The notes beneath the pieces were generated by a model. It ran no database searches, had not been told where the DNA came from, and saw only the letters and a program-made list of their open reading frames with translations. Shown in pieces: positions 17,555 to 25,990 of a DNA stretch of 64,000 nucleotides (the first letter of the stretch is position 1; each line of letters starts with the position of its first letter). Origin of the DNA: Verrucomicrobiota bacterium (GTDB taxonomy: Bacteria; Verrucomicrobiota; Verrucomicrobiia; Verrucomicrobiales; Akkermansiaceae); the NCBI GenBank assembly GCA_027619375.1, contig JAQCFL010000001.1, positions 1-64,000 on the forward strand, read 5' to 3'. The position numbers and the translations under genes were made by a program.

Positions 17555-18637
17555 ATGAAGAAATTACTCACAGCGAAAGACGTGGAAGCCCTGCTCAAGT
17601 CAGGGAAGGGACCGGGATGCATTCCGGAAGGCGTCCTCCTCACGCCCTCTGCGAAAGATGTCCTCAAGGCGGCCGCTGATCGCACCCAGCGCAATGCGAG
17701 AGCCTCCGTTGCAGGAACGCCCTCCGCCGAACCGATCGTTCCCGACTATGAATTCAAATGGACGCCGGGAGGTGACCCGAAGACGCCTGGTGAGATTGCC
17801 GCCTTCTTCAATTCTCCTGAGATTGAAGTGCTCAAGGAACGGATGTGCGAAATGGGCCGCCGCATGTGGGCCAAGGACTACACCGACGGCAACGGCGGCA
17901 ACCTGACCATCCGGGTGGGCGACAATCTGGTGCTCTGCACCCCGACTCTGATTTCGAAAGGCTTCATGTCCCCGGAGAAGATGTGCCTGGTGGACATGGA
18001 GGGCAAACAGCTCGCCGGTGGCTACAAGCGGACCAGCGAGTGCATGACGCACCTCGCCATCATGAAGCGCCAGCCCAAGGCGAAGGCCTGCTGCCACGCG
18101 CACCCGCCGAACGCCACGGCCTTCGCGGTGGCCGGTGTGCAACCGCCGACCTGCATGATTCCCGAAGCGGAAGTGTTTCTCGGTCAAATCGGACTCGCGC
18201 AGTATCAGACGCCCGGCACCCCGGCGAATGCCAAGGTGGTGGGCGATGCGGCGGTCGATCACATGGCCGTCCTGATGCTCAACCACGGGGTCATCACCTG
18301 GGGCAAGGACATCGAGGATGCCTACTGGAAGATGGAGAACACCGATGCCTACTGCAAGACGGTGCTCCTCGCCACACAGCTCAAGGGCACCGACCTGCTG
18401 ACGATCACCGGGGGGCAGGCCAAGGAACTCATCAAGCTTCGGGGCTCCCTCGGGATGGAGGACAAGCGGGCCGATTGGAAGGAATGCGAGCTCTGCGACA
18501 ACTCCGAGTTTCGCCCCGGCGTGGTCTGCCAGATCCCGGACGGCGCCGGAGCAGGGGGCGGGGCGGGCCTCGACGACGATGCGGAGAGCGTCGTGAAGGC
18601 GGTGACCGATCAAATCCTCAAGCAATTGAACTCATGA
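17555..18637 (+). CDS. Class II aldolase (sugar-phosphate aldolase of the BMC) with C-terminal encapsulation-peptide-like helix
   Basis: Aldolase II signatures: DGNGGNLTIRVGDNLVLCTPTLISKGFM, CCHAHPPNATAFAVAG, VLMLNHGVITWG. C-terminus: Gly-rich linker plus DDDAESVVKAVTDQILKQLNS. Confidence 0.92.
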   Translation: MKKLLTAKDVEALLKSGKGPGCIPEGVLLTPSAKDVLKAAADRTQRNARASVAGTPSAEPIVPDYEFKWTPGGDPKTPGEIAAFFNSPEIEVLKERMCEMGRRMWAKDYTDGNGGNLTIRVGDNLVLCTPTLISKGFMSPEKMCLVDMEGKQLAGGYKRTSECMTHLAIMKRQPKAKACCHAHPPNATAFAVAGVQPPTCMIPEAEVFLGQIGLAQYQTPGTPANAKVVGDAAVDHMAVLMLNHGVITWGKDIEDAYWKMENTDAYCKTVLLATQLKGTDLLTITGGQAKELIKLRGSLGMEDKRADWKECELCDNSEFRPGVVCQIPDGAGAGGGAGLDDDAESVVKAVTDQILKQLNS

Positions 18638-19560
18638 AAGTAAGCATCATTGGCGGCGGCGGACGGGTCGGTTCGAATGCGGCGTTCTGTCTGCAGTGCG
18701 CGGGCATCGTTTCCGAAATTCAGATCATCGATGCCAATGCCGAAATGGCGGAAGGCGAGGCGCTCGACCTCATGCACGGGGCACCCGCCCTGGCCGATCA
18801 GCGGATCTACGCCGGCGACTACGCCCGGGCGGCGGACTCGGACCTCTTTGTGATCACGGCCGGCCTGCGCCGGAAGCCGGATGAGAGCCGTCTGGATCTC
18901 ATGAACCGGAACGTGGGACTCTTCTCGCAGATCATCGGCGACATCAAGGCGCACGGCATCAAGGACAACGCCATCGTCTTCGTGGTGTCGAATCCGGTGG
19001 ATATTCTGACCCATTTGGCGACGAGCTATCTCGGTTTGGCCCCCGGTCGGGTGATCGGTCTGGGCACGATGCTTGATACGTCGCGCTTCCGGGCCTTGAT
19101 TTCCAACGATCTCAAGCTCGCCCCGACCCAGGTGCGGGCCCTCATCCTCGGCGAACACGGCGACAGCATGCTACCGGTGTGGTCCTCGGCCACGGTGGGT
19201 GGATTGCCGCTCACCGAAGTGAAGGGCTGCGATCAGAACTATCAGCGCCAGGTCTTTGAGCGGACCAAGAAGAGCGGGGCGGAAGTGATCAGCCGCAAGG
19301 GCGGGGCGGGATGGGCGGTGGGCGCGACGATCGCGGAGGTGGTGCACGCCATCGCGCTGGATCGCAAGCAACTGCTGCCGGTTTCCTCGCTGCAGACTGG
19401 GGCCTATGGGCTCAAAGACGTCTGCCTCAGTGTCCCCACCGTCGTCGGCAAGGGCGGGGCGGAGCAGCATTTGGAGTTGAAGCTCTGGCCGAAGGAAGAG
19501 CAGGCGCTCAAGGCGAGTGCGAAGGCCCTGCAGGAGATGCTGGCGAAGGTGGCAGGGTAG
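18634..19560 (+). CDS. Lactate/malate dehydrogenase family protein
   Basis: Rossmann motif VSIIGGGGRVGSNAA, FVVSNPVDILT, GLGTMLDTSRFR, GEHGDSMLPVWSSATVGG. ATGA overlap with the aldolase stop. Confidence 0.9.
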   Translation: MKVSIIGGGGRVGSNAAFCLQCAGIVSEIQIIDANAEMAEGEALDLMHGAPALADQRIYAGDYARAADSDLFVITAGLRRKPDESRLDLMNRNVGLFSQIIGDIKAHGIKDNAIVFVVSNPVDILTHLATSYLGLAPGRVIGLGTMLDTSRFRALISNDLKLAPTQVRALILGEHGDSMLPVWSSATVGGLPLTEVKGCDQNYQRQVFERTKKSGAEVISRKGGAGWAVGATIAEVVHAIALDRKQLLPVSSLQTGAYGLKDVCLSVPTVVGKGGAEQHLELKLWPKEEQALKASAKALQEMLAKVAG

Positions 19561-19593
19561 GGGAAGAGTCGAACAGAACCCTGCCTCGTTTGC

Positions 19594-20187
19594 CTAATAT
19601 GCGGTAACCCGCACATGATTCGGCGTGAGCGCCATTAAGAAATACCGCAACGCAGTCACCGGACCCTGCTCGCACCAACATTCCACTATGAATGACTCGG
19701 GCTTGCTGGCTGGCAGCAAATGTGGCTGATACCGCAAAAGTGTAATTGTGACAAACGCCAGTAGATAATGGGAGAGAAGGGGGTGCCACCGTACACCTTT
19801 TCCTCCGAGGGTTATATCAGGGATGTAGTCCCAGTATTTGTCTCGCGCTATCTCTGGAATTGGATAAGGAAGAACCCTCTTGGCTAGCAATTCAATTGCT
19901 TCCTTTGCTACTGCCTCAAATGCCTGCTCCTGAGCGATCTTCTCGGTGCATGAAACAGGCGCAAATTTCAAAAGGGAATGATTTTGTAGGGATCCCTTGT
20001 TACGATCAAACGCCTCACGCCATTCTGCGGCGTCATCATCCGTGATTTCCAAAAATGCGCTGGAATTTTTGAATAGAGATGAGGGTAGGTTCTGCTTGAG
20101 CAGGTCCAACTGGGCATCCGCCACCACCATCTCGAACCACCATTGAGGGTCCTCTTTTCGAATGAGTGACTGGACAGGGACAACCAT
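19594..20187 (-). CDS. Hypothetical protein
   Basis: 197-aa ORF with plausible composition (DYIPDITLGGKGVRWHPLLSHYLLAFVTITLLRYQPHLL); no family recognised. Confidence 0.5.
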   Translation of the reverse strand: MVVPVQSLIRKEDPQWWFEMVVADAQLDLLKQNLPSSLFKNSSAFLEITDDDAAEWREAFDRNKGSLQNHSLLKFAPVSCTEKIAQEQAFEAVAKEAIELLAKRVLPYPIPEIARDKYWDYIPDITLGGKGVRWHPLLSHYLLAFVTITLLRYQPHLLPASKPESFIVECWCEQGPVTALRYFLMALTPNHVRVTAY

Positions 20188-20515
20188 GTGGCGAATTGAA
20201 TGCGCTGGATCGGACGGCAGTTCCGCTTACTGCGGCGGAACCACCGCACCGCCCGGCCTGCCCCGCCGAAGCCCCCGGCGAAGGGGGGAGGTCGGTCCCT
20301 GCCTTATCCAGTCTAAGTGCGGCTCGTGAAAGGAGAGGGAGGGGCAGGGAGGCGCGGGGGTTGAACAGCCGGAACATTTCAGATTGGTTACCGCCCTCGT
20401 AGGGACAGGCCTTCCAGCTTCCCTATCGCAAATTAAGGGCCGGGGCCGCGAAACAGACCCATATGCCCTGAAAAACCAGCTTTCCTAGATCGTCGACCTC
20501 GCTTATTCTCAAAGT

Positions 20516-20725
20516 ATGGCAGCTCTCGACCATTCTCCCATTTCATCTTCCCCCAAAATTTTGGGTGGAGCGCTGGTCTTTGCCGGAACGCGAGTCCCTG
20601 TGCAGACTCTTTTGGATTACCTCAATGACGGATTTACCGTGGCGGAATTCTTGGAATTTTTCCCATCGGTCACGCAAGCAGATGCCGAGGAGTTTCTTGG
20701 CATGCTCGAGAAGAGCCCGGCATGA
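20516..20725 (+). CDS. DUF433 family antitoxin
   Basis: SPKILGGALVFAGTRVPVQTLLDYLNDGFTVAEFLEFFPSVTQADAEEFLGML; classic DUF433. Confidence 0.88.
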   Translation: MAALDHSPISSSPKILGGALVFAGTRVPVQTLLDYLNDGFTVAEFLEFFPSVTQADAEEFLGMLEKSPA

Positions 20726-21042
20726 AGATCATTTTCGACGAGAACGTGCCATGGCCCTTGCGGTTGTTTCTTCCAGACCATGAGGTCACCAGTGTCCAGC
20801 GGGAGGGTCATGGCGGCAAGGGGAACGGAGAGTTGTTGGAGTGTTTGGATGGCCAGTTCGACGTTCTTGTGCTGTGCGACAAGAATCTGAGGTATCAGCA
20901 GAATTTGGCCGGACGGGTGATTGCCATCGTGGAGCTCCCGACGAACCGTTGGCCATTACTCAAGGAACTGGAGGGTGAGATCCGTCAAGCGGTCGATAGT
21001 TCTGCTCCAGGCGCTTATTCATCCGTTGAATCGTCAGGATAG
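20722..21042 (+). CDS. DUF5615 / PIN-like toxin partner
   Basis: MKIIFDENVPWPLRLFLPDHEVTSVQREGHGGKGNGELLECL...VLVLCDKNLRYQQNLAGR; overlaps the DUF433 gene by 4 nt. Confidence 0.85.
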   Translation: MKIIFDENVPWPLRLFLPDHEVTSVQREGHGGKGNGELLECLDGQFDVLVLCDKNLRYQQNLAGRVIAIVELPTNRWPLLKELEGEIRQAVDSSAPGAYSSVESSG

Positions 21043-21123
21043 GGGGGATTTGGGGTTCCAGGTGTAGAGGCGGGTGCGGCCGGCGAGTTGGGAGACGAGG
21101 GCGAGGGGAGACTGCGGGCTGTG

Positions 21124-21202
21124 AATTTGGAGTGCGGTGGCAGAACCCCGGAGCAAGCGGTGTCGGCGGTCGAAGACTCCCTTTGCCACCGCACTCCAAA
21201 TT
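21124..21202. repeat. Hairpin-forming inverted repeat, part of a dispersed intergenic repeat
   Basis: AATTTGGAGTGCGGTGGCA (21124-21142) and exact reverse complement TGCCACCGCACTCCAAATT (21184-21202); related copy near 23905-23955. Confidence 0.8.
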
Positions 21203-21204
21203 GG

Positions 21205-21395
21205 CCGATGGACCAGCGGGAGGATCGATCTGTTTCGGGCGGCTGTTTCCGGTGGGTCGTCACTGCCGTGACGGAGCTCTTGAGGGCCACGCCGTGACGT
21301 GTCCTCCATAGCCCGGAGGGCGACGGAGGAATCCCACGTCCAACATCGGGCGTCCCGCCGGGACGAAGAGGTGGTCGGGGTTCGAACGGCATCAT
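21205..21395. repeat. Dispersed intergenic repeat, copy 1
   Basis: Shares GGATCGATC..., GGCGGCTGT(t/g)TCCGGTGGG(t/c)CGTCACTGCCGTGACGGAG and AATCCCACGTC(c/t)AACATC(g/t)GGCGTCCCG(c/t)(c/t)GGGACGAAGAG with 23660-23782. Confidence 0.75.
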
Positions 21396-21415
21396 TTGGC
21401 CCACTGGTCACGTTT

Positions 21416-21568
21416 AAGTGGGTCGGTTAAGGGTGTCCGAGTAAGGGTTGGGGTTCAGTGTCCGTTGAAGTGTGGGCTGGCGGGGATCAAAGTTTGGCAC
21501 TCTTAGTCGCGCACTTACCCGTTCTCTCGGGCGCCACCCTTACTCGGACACCCTTTGCCGACCTACTT
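21416..21568. mobile_element. MITE-like element with imperfect terminal inverted repeats
   Basis: Left arm AAGTGGGTCGGTTAAGGGTGTCCGAGTAAGGGTTGG, right arm CCACCCTTACTCGGACACCCTTTGCCGACCTACTT; 20-bp perfect core AAGGGTGTCCGAGTAAGGGT. No transposase inside. Confidence 0.6.
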
Positions 21569-21602
21569 CCATCAGCCCAAGAGACAGGCCTTCTATTCCC
21601 CG

Positions 21603-22007
21603 TCAGGGCTTGCGGGAGAGGAGCTGGACACGGAGCGTGGAGGCGCGGGCGATGGCGAGGTAGTCGGCATCGAAGGTGATGAGTTCGGCGTCGTGGTGGA
21701 TGGCAAGGCTGGCGATGATGAGGTCGAGAGAACCGGCATTGATTCCCTGGTCGCGGCATCGCTGTCCAAGGCGGGCGGCATTGCGCCAGAGTTGAATTGG
21801 GGTGGGGAGAAGCGGCAGGGTATCGAACTGGGCTTTGATCCAGCGGCGTTCCTGCGGAGTGGCGTGGCGAAGGATTTCGAAGGCGATGGGTTCGCAGAGG
21901 CAGGCGAGAGGATCGAGGATCCAGGGATGAATGATGGCTTTGAGAGCCACCGGGGATTGGCGGCGGGTGAAGTCCACCCAGAGGGAGGATTCGATCAATC
22001 GCGCCAT
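21603..22007 (-). CDS. PIN-domain toxin (VapC-like)
   Basis: MARLIESSLWVDFTRR...GSLDLIIASLAIHHDAELITFDADYLAIAR; conserved PIN acidic residues. Confidence 0.8.
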   Translation of the reverse strand: MARLIESSLWVDFTRRQSPVALKAIIHPWILDPLACLCEPIAFEILRHATPQERRWIKAQFDTLPLLPTPIQLWRNAARLGQRCRDQGINAGSLDLIIASLAIHHDAELITFDADYLAIARASTLRVQLLSRKP

Positions 22008-22147
22008 TGTTCCGAGAGAGTCTGGGCTTGGGAACGGTCAGCAAGTCTGGCGGTCTCGTAGCCTTTCAATTCGGCCGACCATTGGCCGGAGAGGAATTTG
22101 CCTGCGATTTGGGCGCGGCGTTGGGCCAGTAGGGTATCTGCCAGCAT
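21995..22147 (-). CDS. Antitoxin partner of the PIN toxin
   Basis: ATG at 22147 gives a 50-aa protein (MLADTLLAQRRAQIAGKFLSGQWSAELKGYETARLADRSQAQTLSEQWRD) overlapping the toxin start; the supplied 107-aa ORF likely over-extends. Confidence 0.6.
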   Translation of the reverse strand: MLADTLLAQRRAQIAGKFLSGQWSAELKGYETARLADRSQAQTLSEQWRD

Positions 22148-22302
22148 TTTTCGAATGGCGGGTCCTTTTTTGGCGATACCGGTAATTCTGCATATCTCAA
22201 AGAGCTCACTTTCAGGCCCATGCCGGGGGGCATGGCTGGACTTCACGGTATTCTTGCGACTTTTACTGGCTGCTCCTTCCCTGTAGAGAATGGAGGCACG
22301 AG

Positions 22303-22407
22303 ATGAAATCGAGTTCAACCTGGCCCGCTGCTTGGAGGATTAGGGAGTTTATTTCCAAATTGGTTCGGCGATTGGAAACGGAGATTAGTGAGGAGGAGCG
22401 ACGGTGA
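22303..22407 (+). CDS. Small hypothetical ORF (34 aa)
   Basis: MKSSSTWPAAWRIREFISKLVRRLETEISEEERR*, overlapping (GTGA) the start of the next ORF. Confidence 0.35.
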   Translation: MKSSSTWPAAWRIREFISKLVRRLETEISEEERR

Positions 22408-23165
22408 AAAGAAGCGTGACGTATCGACAGTGGTTGAAGCAAATCGATGAGGTGATCGACAGTCCGACGCCGAGGCGGACAAAGACGGATCTCTTTCGCT
22501 GTGAGATTTCCTGGCCGAGTAGCCATGAGAGAGGTGTTCCGGAGGTGAAGGTGTTTGAGGGAATTCTTGGGGCTTTGGAGCGCCTCCGAGCTTCCCGGTG
22601 TTACGGACGGCTGGAGACGGAGACTTGTTTGATCAGGAGGGTGACGTGGATGATCAAGGAAATTGTCTTTTTTGATGATCCTCCTGATGTGGAGGGCGAA
22701 TTGTTTCCGAGTGCCTCCGAACTGAGTGAAGAGGAGAGGGTTCGGAATTTGGAGGTTTTTCGTTTGGCGGCTGAGTTCGGCTTGCGGACGTTTACAGACA
22801 TTCCGAAGCGGGAGAAAAATACCCACGAGAGAATAGCGGCTGTTTTGGAACTTTTTGACGAGTTGAGCCGTCGGTCGGAGCTAGAGGAGCAGGTTCAGAC
22901 GGCTCTGGAAGCAGCTCGAGAGGTGGTGGGGCGGCCAGACGATGAATGTGCCTACCAAGCCATTGAGTTCATCAATGCGTGGCATGTCCGCCAAGGCTTG
23001 GAGTTTCCGCCAGGATTTTTGGCGGAGCTGAAGGCGCTGGGTGAGCGAAGCAAGCGAGAGAACACCGTGTTTAAGGTGAATGATGTCTTGATTGATCTTG
23101 GCGAAACCAACGAATTCGCCGCAATGGATAGGATGGATGATTTGCGCGAGGAACTCTATGGGTAG
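22404..23165 (+). CDS. Hypothetical protein
   Basis: 253-aa ORF, GTG start, normal composition; no family recognised. Confidence 0.55.
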   Translation: MKRSVTYRQWLKQIDEVIDSPTPRRTKTDLFRCEISWPSSHERGVPEVKVFEGILGALERLRASRCYGRLETETCLIRRVTWMIKEIVFFDDPPDVEGELFPSASELSEEERVRNLEVFRLAAEFGLRTFTDIPKREKNTHERIAAVLELFDELSRRSELEEQVQTALEAAREVVGRPDDECAYQAIEFINAWHVRQGLEFPPGFLAELKALGERSKRENTVFKVNDVLIDLGETNEFAAMDRMDDLREELYG

Positions 23166-23177
23166 CTTCGTGAATTC

Positions 23178-23546
23178 ATGAGTTCCACGAGACTGATCGC
23201 TCTCCTTGCCCTCGCGTTCATCGTGGCTGGATGCGACGACACCGTGAAGTCCGCATACCCCACCAAGTCGGACGCTTCAAAGGATGATTTGTTCAAACGG
23301 GGATGGCTTCCTGAGATCATCCCTGATTCGAGCCGTGACCTCGTCGTGGAGAACGATCTCGACCTGGATATCTCCGACGGCAGCTTCGCCTTTGACTCAA
23401 CTGACTACGAGGCGTTTATCGGCCAGATGACGCGGGTGCCGGGCAAGGACGAAGGAGGAACGGAGGCCTACCAATTCGAGGAGTGGTTCTTTTGGATCGA
23501 TGACTCCCGGGAGAGGTGCCGATACCGATTCGAGCTGACCCGGTGA
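23178..23546 (+). CDS. Hypothetical lipoprotein
   Basis: MSSTRLIALLALAFIVAGCDDTVKSAYPTKS; lipobox IVAGC. Confidence 0.65.
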   Translation: MSSTRLIALLALAFIVAGCDDTVKSAYPTKSDASKDDLFKRGWLPEIIPDSSRDLVVENDLDLDISDGSFAFDSTDYEAFIGQMTRVPGKDEGGTEAYQFEEWFFWIDDSRERCRYRFELTR

Positions 23547-23659
23547 TCACGTGATGGACCAGCGGAGGAGCGGGGGTAGGATCTGGCGATCTCAGGGTTC
23601 TCAAAAATTTCCCGGGGTTGGCAGTGGAACCACCGTGCATTGGGTAGCGACATCAGCGG

Positions 23660-23782
23660 GATGATCGATCCGGTTGGGGCGGCTGTGTCCGGTGGGCCGT
23701 CACTGCCGTGACGGAGAGCCTGAGGAGCACTACCGTGGGATGAATCCCACGTCTAACATCTGGCGTCCCGCTGGGACGAAGA
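23660..23782. repeat. Dispersed intergenic repeat, copy 2
   Basis: Homologous to 21205-21395 with an internal deletion; see that entry for shared blocks. Confidence 0.75.
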
Positions 23783-24065
23783 GTTGGGTGCGGGGCTAAG
23801 GTAGATCAGGGGGCCTGCCGTTACGAAGACGGGGTTGCTCGGCGATCTAGACACCGCTTTGGGGGAGGCCTGTGGTTTTCCCCGGAACGCTACGTCGTCT
23901 CCCAATGCGATGTCGTCGGTGGAAGGCTCCCGTTGCCACCGCACTCCAAATGGCCAATTGCAGCGGAGCGGTTCGTGGAGAGCGGGTTGCCGATTCCTGC
24001 GTGGGGGCCCCGGCGGTGGGCTGGTGGTGCTTGACGGCCCGAAATATCGCTCTTGAATCAGGGCC

Positions 24066-25658
24066 ATGAACAAGACGCGTCTCCTCGTTTTTCTGTCGAT
24101 CGGGGTCATGGCGTTCGGCCCGGCAAAGGCCCAGGAACTGCCGAACATCATCATCATCTACGCCGATGATTTGGGCTACGGGGATCTCTCCTGTTACAAC
24201 CGGGAGGCGGCCTACGAGACGCCGCGGCTTGATCGGATGGCGAAGGAGGGGATTCGCTTTACGGATTCCCACAGTCCCTCCACGATTTGTTCGCCCTCGC
24301 GCTACGGGTTGTATTCGGGGCAACAGGTTCACCGGACGGGGAGGAGATCCACAGCCTTCGAGGGGCCGGGGGGGCCGAGCTACATCAAGCCCGGTGAGAT
24401 GAGCATCGGGGACATGCTGAAGACGAAGGGCTATCGCACCGGGGTGTTCGGGAAGTGGCATGTCGGACTGACCTGGCAGGACAAGGAGGGCAAGGTGCTC
24501 GGCGGGGGATTCAAGAATGCGCTGCTGATCGACTACGAGAAGAGCACGCCGTTGGTGGATGGCCCGAACAATCGGGGCTTTGACGAGTCGTTTGTAACGC
24601 CGAACTGTCCGACCACGGATCCGCTCTATGTGTACATTGAGAATGGCATGGTCCCTGTTCCCGCCAACCAGCGCTACACCCGGGAAGGTGTCCCTAATCC
24701 CGGGGGGAAGTGGCGCTGGGACAATGATGAAGGATGGATGGCGCCGGGCTATGAGTTTGTGAATGCGGATCTGTTGTTCTACGACAAGACGCTGGAGTTT
24801 ATCACCGAGCATCGGAAAGAGACGCCCGAGAAGCCGTTCTTTGCGGTGTTCTCCACGCAAATCTGCCATGCCCCGGTCTTGCCGGCGGAGGAATTCAATG
24901 GAACGACCAAGGGCGGACCGCGCGGGGACTTCGTGCGGGAGTTGGACACCTTGGTGGGGCGCTTGCTCGACGCGGTGAAGGCGCTGGGGATCGAGGACAA
25001 CACCCTGATCCTGTTCAACTCGGACAATGGTCCGGAGACGGTGCACACGATGTGGATGCGGGAGGATCATGATCATGATGCCGCAGGTGGTCGGCGCGGG
25101 ATGAAGCGGGACGGCTGGGAAGGCGGGCACCGGGTTCCGTTTATTGTCCGTTGGCCCGGTCGCATTCCCGCGGGACAGGTTTCTGGGCAGTTGAGCAACA
25201 CCACCGACATGTTTGCCACGCTGGCTTCGGTGGTGGGCTATGAAGTTCCGGACGACGTGGCGGTCGATAGCTATGACCTTCTGCCGGCCATGATCGGGAA
25301 GCAGGAGGCGGGTGTCTCCATTCGTCCGCACATGCTGACACAAAGTTTTCGCTCGGAGTTTCAACTTCGGCAGGGGGATTGGAAATTTTTGGATCACACC
25401 GGATCGGGGGGGAACAGCTACGAGAAGGGGGAGCTGAGGAAGTATGCGCTTCCAGAGACCGCACCGGAAGCCACGGGCCAGCTTTACAATCTCGCCAAGG
25501 ATCCCGGCGAGACGATCAACCTGTTTTTTTCCGAAGAGGCGAAGCGGAAGGAGATGCAGGCGCTCTTGAAGGAATTGACGGCAAAGGAAGGCGGCCGAAG
25601 CGCGCCGCGGGGACGGAAACCGATCGGCATGGCGGGAATTCCAAGGTTGGAGCAGTAG
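24066..25658 (+). CDS. Arylsulfatase-type sulfatase, secreted
   Basis: Signal peptide; PNIIIIYADDLGYGDLSCYN; Cys-type activation motif CSPSR (24288-24302); TGVFGKWHVG; sulfatase family. Confidence 0.93.
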   Translation: MNKTRLLVFLSIGVMAFGPAKAQELPNIIIIYADDLGYGDLSCYNREAAYETPRLDRMAKEGIRFTDSHSPSTICSPSRYGLYSGQQVHRTGRRSTAFEGPGGPSYIKPGEMSIGDMLKTKGYRTGVFGKWHVGLTWQDKEGKVLGGGFKNALLIDYEKSTPLVDGPNNRGFDESFVTPNCPTTDPLYVYIENGMVPVPANQRYTREGVPNPGGKWRWDNDEGWMAPGYEFVNADLLFYDKTLEFITEHRKETPEKPFFAVFSTQICHAPVLPAEEFNGTTKGGPRGDFVRELDTLVGRLLDAVKALGIEDNTLILFNSDNGPETVHTMWMREDHDHDAAGGRRGMKRDGWEGGHRVPFIVRWPGRIPAGQVSGQLSNTTDMFATLASVVGYEVPDDVAVDSYDLLPAMIGKQEAGVSIRPHMLTQSFRSEFQLRQGDWKFLDHTGSGGNSYEKGELRKYALPETAPEATGQLYNLAKDPGETINLFFSEEAKRKEMQALLKELTAKEGGRSAPRGRKPIGMAGIPRLEQ

Positions 25659-25713
25659 CGATTGCCCGGAAGGATGCTTCCTCGGGACAGGCCTGAGATT
25701 AAGACCGAATTCA

Positions 25714-25925
25714 AGACTGGTAGGGGACGGGCGCTCCGCGCCTTCCGGTGGGTGGCGCATCGCGAAGCACCTGAACGCGGTCACGTTCGGGGCTCCGTTG
25801 ATCGACGCTTCATGCCGTGGGAAGAGGTGAAACAGCCGGACGGCGCGGAGCGACCGTCCCCTACCTTCGAACATCCAAATAGATCTGGTCCGGATCGCTC
25901 CGCGCCGTCCGGAGGGTTGGGGATC
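25714..25925. repeat. Cluster of REP-like palindromic units
   Basis: GGTAGGGGACGGGCGCTCCGCGCC..CCGG, inverted CCGGACGGCGCGGAGCGACCGTCCCCTACCTT, then GTCCGGATCGCTCCGCGCCGTCCGG. Related unit at 11196-11228. Confidence 0.7.
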
Positions 25926-25990
25926 AGGAAAGCGGAGGAACACGGATAGTCCTTTCTCCAATGCAATTCCGAGGGCATTATCCCCACGCA

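Noticed and set aside
17845-19560. 571-aa ORF apparently fusing aldolase and dehydrogenase
   Set aside because: Its first ~260 residues are an out-of-frame reading of the aldolase gene; the dehydrogenase starts at ATG 18634.
11410-19560. Claim that the BMC is an entirely new microcompartment class
   Set aside because: Gene set (PduL, acetate kinase, ALDH, class II aldolase, LDH-family, BMC-H plus several BMC-P, no BMC-T, DeoR) matches the described PV-type fucose/rhamnose BMC; only its details appear unusual.
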